NCBI GenBank assembly: GCA_038063055.1
Contig: JBBTVY010000005.1
Location: 5,523-69,522 of the forward strand
Length of the DNA stretch: 64,000 bases
Reading direction: 5' to 3'
Origin: JACQKT01 sp038063055
Lineage (GTDB): Bacteria; Patescibacteriota; Minisyncoccia; UBA6257; 2-01-FULL-56-20
Shown: positions 23,301-32,326 of the stretch, one piece after another
How the letters are laid out: every line of letters begins with the position of its first letter
How positions within the stretch are numbered: position 1 is the stretch's first letter
Program-made: the position numbers and the translations under genes
Notes under the pieces: generated by a model
What the model was told of the DNA's origin: nothing
Seen by the model: only the letters and a program-made list of their open reading frames with translations
Database searches by the model: none

Positions 23301-24026
23301 AACCTCGTCCAAATCCACCATGTCAGAGGTGAGAGCGGAAGGCCCGTTAACCGTCACTTTCCATTTGATGGAATCGGTCTCTGCTCCAAGAACAGGACCT
23401 ATGTAGTTCGTGGTGCGGCCGAGATACGCTTCACTGCCCCGGGCAAGAGTGGTGTCGATTTGAGGAATGAAATCTTCATTGACATCAGCTGGATCGGCGG
23501 AAGCGATGGAGGCAACATACCCCTTTGTAGGTGTAGAAGTTATAGACCAAGAAGTGCCGTCGAAGACCGCGGACTGAACTACAGATGGCGCGGAAACGTC
23601 TACCCCGGGATCACTGCCGTAGCTAACGCTGTGAATGGGAGTGTCAGTGTCATCAAATATAGTAATCGTTTCCGTATCGGGAGTATTATTCAGCCAGCCG
23701 GAGGCGTGCTCAAAAACGACAATGCCATTCGCTGGGATAGTGCCGAGGTCGGAAAGTAATTGAGGATTAGCTAAATCCTGAATAGTCCATCCAGTCAAAT
23801 CAACCGGACTTGCGGTTGTATTCAATAACTCCACCCATTCCGGGTCAGAAGCCGATGAAAATTCATTGATAACGACATCGCCATCGCCGGGGCTTACGGC
23901 AAAAACAGGCGTGTAAAAAAAGCCGCTCATTGCCACCAATGCCACGGCTGTAAAAATTAAAGCCGACTTTTTAATCTTGCTACCCCCCACTAATACGACA
24001 CGAAACGCAGATTCAATCTGGTTCAT
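20355..24026 (-). CDS. Giant exported protein: lamin-tail domain, four beta repeats, peptidoglycan-binding domain
   Basis: 1223 aa. A signal peptide (about 20-43) leads into a lamin-tail domain (about 45-165; DVVINEFSSASDPEWVELLN, VDLTGWTIQD). Four modules of about 170 residues follow, each with (I/S)PQI.(T/S)TLARGS.AY.GR, IKWKVTV.GP, MVDLDEVGW and NADKIKFNSNA.(L/G).Y.ITYELV landmarks; the second module is the most divergent. A beta domain with a Gly-rich linker precedes a C-terminal peptidoglycan-binding type 1 domain (GSRGSDVEELQKRLAEEGIY) and an amphipathic tail. Likely anchored non-covalently to the cell wall, projecting the repeats outward. DNA identity between modules 3 and 4 shows recent duplication. 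Confidence 0.85.
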   Translation of the reverse strand: MNQIESAFRVVLVGGSKIKKSALIFTAVALVAMSGFFYTPVFAVSPGDGDVVINEFSSASDPEWVELLNTTASPVDLTGWTIQDLANPQLLSDLGTIPANGIVVFEHASGWLNNTPDTETITIFDDTDTPIHSVSYGSDPGVDVSAPSVVQSAVFDGTSWSITSTPTKGYVASIASADPADVNEDFIPQIDTTLARGSEAYLGRTTNYIGPVLGAETDSIKWKVTVNGPSALTSDMVDLDEVGWTDQTDSSAPTDVFHYPFMEQEDGSLVATGSCDDTVDMTDHTDCATDIGFSLDENDVFTNADKIKFNSNASLGNYIITYELVNTSPDPDFVLSNAYVVNVNVTGEVTLTRPSPDDLTINATTFEPALESPLAQNINAYYSINSVSSFAEIIPGVQWKITIEGPAGFVSSMVDLDEIGWKDLVTTNIETFHYPFTGSGTLVAQGSESTPDHGGGAVDSFGVDLNDNFTNVDRIRFTNLAPLGTYTIKRQLVYANGSGPVSNELTAATIEVVYPAIITIANPTVVSEIFIPQIDTTLARGSDAYIGRATTYTGPVLGADTDSIKWKVTVSGPGVLTPNMVDLDEVGFNDPDGAGIVASTFHYPFTQVGVNLIVTGSCDVADLHDNGCATLVGFSLDANDVFTNADKIKFNSNAPAGSYTITYELVDTADNSVVGTHVVTVEVITSVITLADPADVNVDFSPQIGSTLARGSDAYIGRATTYTGPAIGTGDPETIKWKVTVNGPSALTADMVDLDEVGWKDQTDSLTDAYHYPLAAVGNDLVATGSCDAVLPSGHDDPNTCTTDIGFSLVTNDVFTNADKIKFNSNAPAGSYTITYELVDTADNLVVGTHTVTVNVLLEDQVILAPSTTLDVTFTEAVVDGSVVGDSTITVPEDVNDATLNVAALQSGDSATLPVAITVNSDTTVGNVSVAISSGTTITAPSGSEWTGIVNLPQVKANSSVNPVPLPGNTADVSSVIEIGYGDTELLFSKAVRILIAGQAGKYAGYSRGGAFTNITTVCDADNQAAVDAQLGTAGDCKIDVGSDLVIWTKHFTSFTTYTQGPVVGGPPANSGGGGTGGGGGGGFIQTQEAPTPVPASALPSGQVLGVSVFQFTQNLKVGSRGSDVEELQKRLAEEGIYSGGVTGYFGPLTEKGVKAYQQKYGISATGFVGPLTRARLNGSQVAGASTTSASREALNAQVLALQVKLLGLLQQLSEILRSQVPG
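21477..22112. repeat. Near-identical 117-nt direct repeats within the LTD gene
   Basis: 21477-21593 and 21996-22112 differ at one base and are 519 bp (173 codons) apart, matching the module period of the protein. This indicates recent unequal exchange or duplication. Confidence 0.85.
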
Positions 24027-24198
24027 ATAAATTTACTTATGGTTTATTATTGGCCTTTGCGTGAGAATACCCCCCCTAAAAGCCTGTCAAGGGAAAAGTG
24101 GTATAAGGGGTGTATAATTTGTGCATTAGTAAAACGCTTTTGAGATTCTGACAATAGGACTGATAGCGCAACAATACCTAATTTAAAATCCAATTTGG

Positions 24199-24204
24199 TA
24201 TAAT
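24199..24204 (+). promoter_or_regulatory. Extended -10 box of the cupredoxin gene, leaderless
   Basis: TGG-TATAAT followed by 7 nt and the ATG at 24212; no Shine-Dalgarno sequence fits in between. Confidence 0.65.
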
Positions 24205-24211
24205 ATTACGG

Positions 24212-24676
24212 ATGGTTAAAAAAGATATTATTATCGCTGCGGCGGCGATTGTCATCGTCGGAGCCGGCTGGCTGTTTTATTCCGGCCAGCGGCAGTTTGT
24301 TCAACAGGCAATAACCCAGCAAACGACGGATGTGTCGGCAAGTGCCGCGCAAGCTAAAAACTTAATAATAGGCCAGTTTAACGTAGCGATGGTGACTTAT
24401 ACCGATAAAGGCTTTTCGCCTTCGGTCGCTACGATACCAAAAGGAGGGGTGGTTATCTTCGGGAATTTTTCTTCAAAAAATCTGCGAATGGCTTCAAATC
24501 CGCACCCCTCGCACGAAGGATATCCGACCACGAACGGCTGCGTCGGAAGCACATTCGATTCATGTAGCAACATTCCTCCAAAAGTTTCCTGGTCGTTTAT
24601 TTTCAACGTTACCGGCGCCTGGGGTTATCACAATCATTTAAATCCGGGCATGAGCGGGATAGTTGTGGTTGAATAG
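24212..24676 (+). CDS. Membrane-anchored cupredoxin-like protein
   Basis: 154 aa. An N-terminal transmembrane anchor (IIIAAAAIVIVGAGWLFY) is followed by a cupredoxin fold: VTYTDKGFSPSVATIPKGGVVIFGN, SNPHPSHEGYP, a Cys pair and GAWGYHNHLNPGMSGIVVVE. In plastocyanin-type proteins the last motif reads YYC..H...M; here the Cys position is His (YHNHLNPGM). The likely copper ligands are therefore His residues, with the Met retained, so it may be a copper-binding rather than blue electron-transfer protein. Monocistronic, divergent from the LTD gene, and closed by a strong terminator. Confidence 0.8.
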   Translation: MVKKDIIIAAAAIVIVGAGWLFYSGQRQFVQQAITQQTTDVSASAAQAKNLIIGQFNVAMVTYTDKGFSPSVATIPKGGVVIFGNFSSKNLRMASNPHPSHEGYPTTNGCVGSTFDSCSNIPPKVSWSFIFNVTGAWGYHNHLNPGMSGIVVVE

Positions 24677-24703
24677 CTGATTTTTAAAATTTTTGCGGCA
24701 AAG

Positions 24704-24735
24704 AAAAACGTTCCGACATCAGTCGGAACGTTTTT
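24704..24735. terminator. Bidirectional intrinsic terminator
   Basis: 14-bp perfect stem AAAAACGTTCCGAC/GTCGGAACGTTTTT, loop ATCA, between the cupredoxin gene and the convergent pilin gene. Confidence 0.92.
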
Positions 24736-24759
24736 CACAATCAAGCTTGTTTATCCTGA

Positions 24760-25206
24760 TTAGCGCGTAATCGAAATGCTCTGTCCGAGTTCGGCCGCCG
24801 GCGCGTCAACAGTCACGCGGCTGGTGCTGCTGGACACAAAAACATTATAGCCCGCGTCGTAATCAGTAACGCTCGTCCAGTGGGCTCCGCTGGCCGACGG
24901 GTCGAAAGGCATGCTTGGCAAGTACGTTGGAACCAGACACCCGGCAATGTCATAAGTGCTTGTGGACATCTTAGTCGTGCTTGACGGAAGCGATCCGGCT
25001 GAGCACGTGAAAATTCCCCTGTTGTCGGCCATATTCTGCCCAATGCCGTTAAGTATGGCGAGAACGTTGGCCTGTCTTTGCGTGTTCCTGGCCTGGGCGA
25101 ACTGTCTTGCCGGGTTCAAGGCAACGATAACTATCGCGGCCAGAATGGCGATAATTCCGATTACGACGAGAAGCTCTATCAAAGTAAAACCTTTTCTTGA
25201 ATTCAT
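24760..25206 (-). CDS. Type IV pilin, probably the major subunit
   Basis: 148 aa from ATG 25206, giving the short leader MNSRKG before FTLIELLVVIGIIAILAAIVIVALNP, a canonical class III signal with Glu at mature position 5. The globular part has two Cys and a STYDIAG...YLPSMPFDPS segment typical of G-like pilins. It has its own TATAAT (25246-25251) with a 39-nt leader, and a terminator follows, consistent with high independent expression. It lies downstream of the minor pilins, pilC and pilB. The ATG at 25278 is rejected because it precedes the promoter. Confidence 0.9.
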   Translation of the reverse strand: MNSRKGFTLIELLVVIGIIAILAAIVIVALNPARQFAQARNTQRQANVLAILNGIGQNMADNRGIFTCSAGSLPSSTTKMSTSTYDIAGCLVPTYLPSMPFDPSASGAHWTSVTDYDAGYNVFVSSSTSRVTVDAPAAELGQSISITR

Positions 25207-25245
25207 AAAATTATCGAAATCTTTTGCGACCTTTTTATTAAGTGA

Positions 25246-25251
25246 ATTATA
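25246..25251 (-). promoter_or_regulatory. Extended -10 box of the major pilin gene
   Basis: TGT-TATAAT on the minus strand, 39 nt upstream of ATG 25206; no clear -35. Confidence 0.6.
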
Positions 25252-25290
25252 ACAAAAAAGCGGATAATTTTTATCCACAAGCCGCCATTT

Positions 25291-25692
25291 TCAGAAATTC
25301 GGCAATTCCTCCCACGATACGATGGAAAGAGTGCTGGAATTGACGGCTACGCGAAGATTGGTGAATGAACTTTGAATTTGAGCCTGCGTCGAAATTACCT
25401 TCTGGGCCGTGCCGCTCGCGACCACGGAAATTATCCGGCATGTGTCGCTCGCGACCGCGATTGTTTCGTTTCCGGAGTAAGAAGGATTCTGGGCGAGATT
25501 GAAAAAGGTTTTCTGGACGCAAGCCCTGGCAAGCGAATAACTCATTTCCTTGAAAGAACCCGTTGAAATGTTCAATCTGGCCAAAAAAGAACCCATGCTG
25601 ATTACCAAAACAATCACGAAGAGCATAATGCTGATGAGAATTGCGGCGGTCACGGCGATATAACCTTTTTTGTTTTTTAAAAAATAAATCAC
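25291..25692 (-). CDS. Minor pilus-associated membrane protein (PilX-like)
   Basis: 133 aa: short basic leader KNKKGY, then a long hydrophobic helix (IAVTAAILISIMLFVIVLVI) and a small external part with one Cys pair. The KKG leader resembles prepilins, but the usual FTLIE is replaced by YIAVT, as in PilX/GspK-like proteins without the +5 Glu. Its start overlaps the stop of the preceding pilin by 4 nt. Probably a pilus tip or assembly component. Confidence 0.65.
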   Translation of the reverse strand: MIYFLKNKKGYIAVTAAILISIMLFVIVLVISMGSFLARLNISTGSFKEMSYSLARACVQKTFFNLAQNPSYSGNETIAVASDTCRIISVVASGTAQKVISTQAQIQSSFTNLRVAVNSSTLSIVSWEELPNF

Positions 25693-26225
25693 GGCAAGTA
25701 GATGGTGTTTTGGAGAGTTGTCGAAGCTTTTCTGATGTTTTCCGAAGTGGAAGCGACAATTGATATTGAAATCCGGACTGCCTCCGTTTGCGAACCGGAC
25801 GGCGGAAAATGAGAAAAAAGCAGCTGGCTTACCGTCACGCTGCCGTTGGTCAGAGAAACAGGGGTTCCTGCGGCGCGGCTCAGCCGCGCCGTTCCCGAAT
25901 ACGCGTCGAACGTCAACGGATTTTGCGAAAAGCCGTATTTATTCAAAGTCAAAACAGACGAAGTGGCGCCGACCGCGGGTTGAGAAACGCTTTGCGCGGA
26001 AGACAAAGCCCAGGTTATTTTTCTCATAAGGAAATCCGCTTCCGTCTCGACTTCGCGTCTCGCTCTGTTTTGCGATTCCGAAGAAAGAACCTGATAAAAA
26101 ATTATTATGGAAAAACCGATTACCATTGAGAACAAAGCCGAATAAAGCAAAGTTTCGATAAGAGTAAATCCGGCGGTTGGCGGAAAATTTTTAGCGTAGC
26201 CCCGGAGAATCCCGTTTTTTTTCAT
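25689..26225 (-). CDS. Minor prepilin (PilW/GspJ-like)
   Basis: 178 aa. Leader ends AGFTLIETLLYSALFSMVIGFSIIIFYQVL, a type IV prepilin cleavage and helix motif with Glu5. The remainder is a small mixed alpha/beta domain with RREVETEADFLMRKITWALSSA, as in GspJ-type pseudopilins. One base separates it from the upstream propeller-pilin gene, so it is part of the pilus operon. Confidence 0.8.
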   Translation of the reverse strand: MKKNGILRGYAKNFPPTAGFTLIETLLYSALFSMVIGFSIIIFYQVLSSESQNRARREVETEADFLMRKITWALSSAQSVSQPAVGATSSVLTLNKYGFSQNPLTFDAYSGTARLSRAAGTPVSLTNGSVTVSQLLFSHFPPSGSQTEAVRISISIVASTSENIRKASTTLQNTIYLP

Positions 26226-26226
26226 T

Positions 26227-27725
<1,499 letters not shown>

Positions 27726-28199
27726 TCACCAATCTATTCTGCCTTCCGAATTAACGCCGATGTCCAGCGACTTTATGCCGTTTGAAACGGAAATTGTTCC
27801 GGAAACGCTGGAGCCGGCGTCCAATGAAGAAAAGGTCAGCTCGTCCGGCCCGGTGAGATTCATGCCGCCCGTCCTGCTGAATATCTCGTCATAGGCGTTG
27901 TTTCTTGACGCATAGGTGTTGCCCTGGAAAATTACGTAACTTAAAGACAGGCCGAAATACACGCCGTGGTTCGATTGATTAACGTTATTTTGGGCTTCGT
28001 TGCGGGCTCTTTTAAGGACGGCCGCTATTGTTTCCCTTTCTGCCCCCAAAATCTTTTGTCTGTAAAAATCCATGCTGAAAATAAGGCCTAAAGAAAACAA
28101 AATGCCCATCAATCCGATGGCTATTAAAATTTCCCACAAAGTGAATCCCCCGCATAAATTCGTTATGTGGGGGATAAACCCCCTTTTATTCTTATCCAT
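27726..28199 (-). CDS. Minor pseudopilin (GspH-like)
   Basis: 157 aa from ATG 28199, which overlaps the end of pilC (ATGGATAA); an ATG at 28220 would overlap further. Leader ends CGGFTLWEILIAIGLMGILFSLGLIF with Trp before Glu5. The external part resembles GspH-like domains (ERETIAAVLKRARNEAQNN). Located between pilC and the propeller pilin in one leftward operon. Confidence 0.75.
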   Translation of the reverse strand: MDKNKRGFIPHITNLCGGFTLWEILIAIGLMGILFSLGLIFSMDFYRQKILGAERETIAAVLKRARNEAQNNVNQSNHGVYFGLSLSYVIFQGNTYASRNNAYDEIFSRTGGMNLTGPDELTFSSLDAGSSVSGTISVSNGIKSLDIGVNSEGRIDW

Positions 28200-29277
28200 G
28201 TACGCCGGAAGTAACTTCATAAATCGGAGTGATAATCGAAAGAGCCACGAAACCGACGATTATTCCCATAACCAGAAGAAGAAGCGGTTCCAGAAGGCTC
28301 GTAAGGTTGCTGACCGTGATTCCGACTTCCTCGGAGTAGTATTCGGAAAGGTAAAAAAGATTGTCTTCGAGATTACCGGTGCTTTCCCCTATTTCGATGA
28401 GGCTTGAAAGAATCACCGGAAAAAGTTTTTTATCTTTGGAGATAAGGGCAACGAATTGCTCGCCTCGGCCCACGCTGTCGGCGGCATCAAGAAGAATTTT
28501 CCGGTAAACAAGATTGTCCATCGTATAAGCGGTTACCTTAATGGCTTCAACTATTCTGACTCCGCTTTTCAGAAGCACGCCCATTGTCCTGGTGAAATTG
28601 GACATGGCGATGTTTATCGTCATGGAAGAAATGACTGGGATGTAAAACAGAAACTTATGGAAAAAATATTTTATCGGCTGAAAGCGTATGGAAATCCTGA
28701 AGAGCGCGAAAACCGCCGCGAAACCGAGCGCCATAATCAACCAATAATTAAGCATGAAGTTGAAGACGGCGATGAGTATTTTTGTCGTCAGCGGCAATTC
28801 TATCCTGAGGCTCGAAAATATCGGCAGGACTTTCGGGAAAATGGAAAACGTCAGAAGAGCCGTTATGCCGATTGTGGCCAGGAAAATTATTACCGGATAA
28901 ACCATCGCGGAACGAATTTTAGTTTTAAGATCCTTGGATTTTTTCATTTCTTCGGACAAGTAAAGAAGATTCTGCGGAAGGGTGCCGCTTTGTTCGCCGA
29001 TACGCACGATACTTACGAAAAAATCGTTGAAAATGTTTTTGTGTTTTTCAAGCACCTGCGCCAAAAATTGCCCGTTTTCCACGCCATCCATAAGGTCGCC
29101 GATTACCGCGTCCAGCGTTTTCGACTGGGTTTGCTTTTTCATTATCCTGAGAGCATCCATCAGAGGCAACCCGGCCCTGATGGTAAGGGAAAGATGGCGC
29201 GCGAAATTTATCTTTTCCTGGTCCGAAACGCGGCTGAAAATCCGGCTCCAGAAAAATTTTCCCCGTTTTTTATTCAT
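28192..29277 (-). CDS. pilC: Type IV pilus inner-membrane platform protein PilC
   Basis: 361 aa. Two copies of the T2SF/GspF domain: FARHLSLTIRAGLPLMDALRIM in the first and SNFTRTMGVLLKSGVRIVEAI in the second, with hydrophobic helices after each (about 145-190 and at the C terminus). It forms the platform that couples the cytoplasmic ATPase to pilin extraction. Its start overlaps the pilB stop by 8 nt. Confidence 0.92.
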   Translation of the reverse strand: MNKKRGKFFWSRIFSRVSDQEKINFARHLSLTIRAGLPLMDALRIMKKQTQSKTLDAVIGDLMDGVENGQFLAQVLEKHKNIFNDFFVSIVRIGEQSGTLPQNLLYLSEEMKKSKDLKTKIRSAMVYPVIIFLATIGITALLTFSIFPKVLPIFSSLRIELPLTTKILIAVFNFMLNYWLIMALGFAAVFALFRISIRFQPIKYFFHKFLFYIPVISSMTINIAMSNFTRTMGVLLKSGVRIVEAIKVTAYTMDNLVYRKILLDAADSVGRGEQFVALISKDKKLFPVILSSLIEIGESTGNLEDNLFYLSEYYSEEVGITVSNLTSLLEPLLLLVMGIIVGFVALSIITPIYEVTSGVHG

Positions 29278-30499
29278 GTATTATTCTCAGAACTTCTTCT
29301 ATCGTCGTGATTCCCTGTTTCGCTTTTTCAAGGCCATCTTGCAGCATCGTTGTCATTCCGGCGCGTACGGCTGCCTCCTTTATCTGCTGGGAGCTGGCGC
29401 GCGACATTATAAGGTCGCGTATTTTTTCGTCTATTTCCAGAACTTCGCGTATGCCTATTCTACCCTCATAACCCGTATTGCCGCATTTATCGCAGCCAAC
29501 GCCAACATAAAAAGTTTTCGTGTCGCCGATTTCCGGAATTATCTCTTTAAGGCTGGATAATTCCTCTTTGTTCATTGAGCGCCCGCTTTTACATTTCTGG
29601 CAAATAGTTCTGACAAGGCGCTGACCCATGGCGATGTTGACCGTCGAGGCCGCGAGAAACGGCGGAACACCCATGTCGATGAGGCGCGGAAAAGTAGTGG
29701 CGGCGTCGTTGGTGTGAAGAGTCGAAAGAACAAGGTGTCCGGTTAAAGAAGCGTTGACGGCGATATCGGCCGTTTCCTGGTCGCGGATTTCGCCGACCAT
29801 AACCACGTTCGGGTCCTGGCGGAGAATGGAACGGAGGCCGTTGGCGAAGGTCAGCCCGACTTTATTGTCAACCTGAATCTGGGTCGTCCCCTCCAGTGAA
29901 TATTCAATGGGGTCTTCTATGGTGATTATGGAAACTTCCGGGCTGTTAAGTTTTTTTAAAATCGTGTAGAGCGTTGTCGTTTTTCCGGAACCGGTCGGGC
30001 CGTTGGCGAGAATCATTCCGTACGGCTTGGTCATTTCGCGTTTCACTTTTTCCAAATCTTTTTTGGCGAATCCCAAATCTTCAATGCTGAACGAGCTGGT
30101 TTCGGCAAGAATTCTGAGAATGGCGTTTTCGCCGTAGTAAGTCGGCATTATGGAAACCCGGACATCAACGTTGCCAAATCCCTCTATTTCCACCCTGAAG
30201 CGGCCATCCTGCGGCAAAAGATGTTCGTCGGTGCGAAGCCCCGACAGAACTTTGATGCGGCTGATAAACTCCTGATGGATGATTTTAGGAATCCCCTTTT
30301 CCAAAATGTCGCGGAGTATTCCGTCTATTCTGAAACGGAGCCGGACGGTTTCCGCCGTCGGTTCTATGTGTATGTCGGAAGCGCGCGAGCTGTAGGCGTA
30401 TTCTATGAACAAATCTACGACTTCAACCACGGAAACATCTTCGGCTTTGCCGGAGAGTTTCTTTTCAATCAACGTCCTGATAGTTTTTATGTCACGCAT
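29270..30499 (-). CDS. pilB: Type IV pilus assembly ATPase PilB/GspE
   Basis: 409 aa, shorter than typical PilB because the N-terminal MshEN domain is missing. It begins at the N2 domain (SSRASDIHIEP), then Walker A GPTGSGKTTTLY (about 167-178), Asp box (IIIEDPIEYS-like, ITIEDPIEYSLEG), Walker B VVMVGEIRDQETADIA, His box, and a C-terminal Zn site (CQKC ... CDKCG). Likely powers pilus extension. No pilT retraction ATPase is in the window. First gene of the operon; a TATAAT with TGT extension sits about 16 nt upstream. Confidence 0.92.
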   Translation of the reverse strand: MRDIKTIRTLIEKKLSGKAEDVSVVEVVDLFIEYAYSSRASDIHIEPTAETVRLRFRIDGILRDILEKGIPKIIHQEFISRIKVLSGLRTDEHLLPQDGRFRVEIEGFGNVDVRVSIMPTYYGENAILRILAETSSFSIEDLGFAKKDLEKVKREMTKPYGMILANGPTGSGKTTTLYTILKKLNSPEVSIITIEDPIEYSLEGTTQIQVDNKVGLTFANGLRSILRQDPNVVMVGEIRDQETADIAVNASLTGHLVLSTLHTNDAATTFPRLIDMGVPPFLAASTVNIAMGQRLVRTICQKCKSGRSMNKEELSSLKEIIPEIGDTKTFYVGVGCDKCGNTGYEGRIGIREVLEIDEKIRDLIMSRASSQQIKEAAVRAGMTTMLQDGLEKAKQGITTIEEVLRIIHE

Positions 30500-30537
30500 T
30501 GGATTTTGTTAAGTTTATTATAACACACAAAGAGGAC

Positions 30538-30566
30538 AAAAAGAGCCCGATGTCGGGGCTTTTTAA
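30538..30566 (-). terminator. Terminator after prfB-ftsE-ftsX
   Basis: Minus strand: AAAAAG-C-CCCGA, short loop, TCGGG-CT-CTTTTT, ending in Ts; lies between ftsX (stop 30594) and the pilB promoter. Confidence 0.7.
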
Positions 30567-30593
30567 AAATTCGACGCGATTTTGGCGGCAAAA

Positions 30594-31502
30594 TCAGTTT
30601 TTAAGATAGCGCCTTACCGCTATGAAACTCGAAAGTCCGCCTATCACGGCCGCGAGAAGAACCTGGTACATCGTCAGCCTAAAAACGCTTGAAGCAAAAT
30701 AATTGAAAACATTAAGCTGCGGTATGAAGGAATTAAGATATGGCGAAGCCAAATAAATAATCGGCGCTGAAATTATCACGCTGGAAAGCGCGGCTATGAC
30801 TCCGCCGACCACTCCCTCGACTATATACGGACCGCGCACGAGGCCGTTGGAAGCCCCGACCGACCGCATTATGCCTATTTCATCGCGGTTCGAATATATG
30901 GCCAGGCGTATCGTGTTGAAAACGACAAGTCCGGCCACCAGCGCTATGGTTATCGTCAAAACGATTCCGCCGCGGCTGACGTTCTGGATAATGGCGTTAA
31001 GCCTTTCTATAGCCAGCTGGTTTTTGGCGTAGCTGACGCTGTCCACGAATTTTTTCAAATCGGGAGCGTTGAAATAATCCGCGATAGCCGCGTACTGGTT
31101 CGGCTTCTTCGCCCTTATATTAAGAGAGGCCTCCAATGGATTGCTGTTAAGTTCGCTGATGGCCTGACTGATGGTCTGGTCGTCGCTGTGCTTGCTTTTG
31201 AAAATCTCCAGCGCCTGGTCGCTCGACACGTATTCGACGTTTTTAACTTCCGCCATGTTTTCAAGCGAATTTTTTATGTTAAGTATCTCGTCTTCCGGCG
31301 CGTTGGTTTTGAAATAAACGCTGATGTCTATTTTGTCCTGAATGGAAACCAGCGCCTCCTGCGTCACAAAATTGAAAATAATCAAGCCCATCGAGACGAG
31401 CAGCGCCAAAATCATGATTGCGACCGTGGCCGCGGACAGCCAGCCGTTCCTCCAGAAGTTTTTCATCCCGTATTGAAATATTCTTGAAATGACAGTGAAC
31501 AT
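30594..31502 (-). CDS. ftsX: Cell-division ABC transporter permease FtsX
   Basis: 302 aa. N-terminal cytoplasmic segment, transmembrane helix (about 22-45), an external loop domain of about 110 residues (ISVYFKTNAPEDEI ... NPLEASLNIRAK), then three more helices with the FtsX-family DEIGIMRSVGAS motif. With FtsE it regulates peptidoglycan hydrolases at the septum. It follows ftsE by 49 nt that contain a small palindrome. Confidence 0.92.
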   Translation of the reverse strand: MFTVISRIFQYGMKNFWRNGWLSAATVAIMILALLVSMGLIIFNFVTQEALVSIQDKIDISVYFKTNAPEDEILNIKNSLENMAEVKNVEYVSSDQALEIFKSKHSDDQTISQAISELNSNPLEASLNIRAKKPNQYAAIADYFNAPDLKKFVDSVSYAKNQLAIERLNAIIQNVSRGGIVLTITIALVAGLVVFNTIRLAIYSNRDEIGIMRSVGASNGLVRGPYIVEGVVGGVIAALSSVIISAPIIYLASPYLNSFIPQLNVFNYFASSVFRLTMYQVLLAAVIGGLSSFIAVRRYLKN

Positions 31503-31504
31503 TA

Positions 31505-31550
31505 ATTTAACAATTAGTTAATTGAGCAATTGCGCAATTGCTTCTCTTTT
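31505..31550. repeat. Small AT-rich palindrome between ftsE and ftsX
   Basis: Words AATTAGTTAATTGAG and GCAATTGCGCAATTGC are self-complementary; fills the ftsE-ftsX gap. Confidence 0.45.
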
Positions 31551-31551
31551 A

Positions 31552-32235
31552 TTATACCAATATGTATTTTCCTTTTTCCTCGTCCCTTATTATTCTGCCT
31601 CTGTCTATCGTCACGACGCGCTTGCCGAGGTCGTTGATTATGTCTTTGTCGTGGGTCGCGAGAATCAGCGTCGTCCCGAGTTCATTTATCTTCTTCAGAA
31701 GCGCGATAATTTCGGATGTGTGAAAAGGGTCGAGATTTCCCGTCGGCTCGTCGGCGATGATAACTTCAGGCCGGTTGACCATGGCGCGCGCGATGGCGAC
31801 CCTCTGCTGTTCGCCGCCTGAAAGTTCGTGCGGGAAGTTTTTAAACTTGTCGCTGAGGCCGACCATCTCGAGAACCTGCGGCACCATTTCTTTTATTTCG
31901 CTCTGCAGCCTGCCTGCGGCTTCCATGGCGAAAGCGACGTTTTCGTAGGTATTCTTGTTTGACAAAAGCCGGAAATCCTGGAAGACGACTCCGATATGAC
32001 GCCTGAAAAGCGGAAGTTTATGGTCGTCAAGTTTGTTCACTTCGTACTGTCCGAAAAATATGCGGCCGCGAGTCGGTTTTTCTTCGCCTATCAATAGCTT
32101 GATGGCTGTGGATTTTCCGGCCCCGGAACGTCCAACTAAACAAACAAATTCCCCCGGATTTATCCTGAGATTGAAGTCTTCAAGGGCCACCGAGTGGCTG
32201 TTATAGATTTTAAATATCGATTGAAAGGCAATCAT
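31552..32235 (-). CDS. ftsE: Cell-division ATP-binding protein FtsE
   Basis: 227 aa ABC ATPase: Walker A GRSGAGKST (about 36-44), Q-loop VVFQDFRLL, signature LSGGEQQRVAIARA, Walker B VIIADEPTGNLDP and H-loop ATHD. FtsE-type PTRG and FRRHIGVVFQD motifs support the assignment over a lipoprotein exporter. Gene order prfB-ftsE-ftsX is common in bacteria. Confidence 0.95.
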   Translation of the reverse strand: MIAFQSIFKIYNSHSVALEDFNLRINPGEFVCLVGRSGAGKSTAIKLLIGEEKPTRGRIFFGQYEVNKLDDHKLPLFRRHIGVVFQDFRLLSNKNTYENVAFAMEAAGRLQSEIKEMVPQVLEMVGLSDKFKNFPHELSGGEQQRVAIARAMVNRPEVIIADEPTGNLDPFHTSEIIALLKKINELGTTLILATHDKDIINDLGKRVVTIDRGRIIRDEEKGKYILV

Positions 32236-32237
32236 AA

Positions 32238-32290
32238 TGGGCGAGAATCTAGAAGCTAGAAAATGGAATCTAGAAACGATTTAACTCTCG
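32238..32290. repeat. Low-complexity palindrome (GAATCTAG words) between prfB and ftsE
   Basis: AGAATCTAGAAGCTAGAAA and GGAATCTAGAAACG; same word family as 59057-59149. Confidence 0.55.
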
Positions 32291-32326
32291 TATTATAACC
32301 TAATTCAGATAAATTTATCAACTTGA

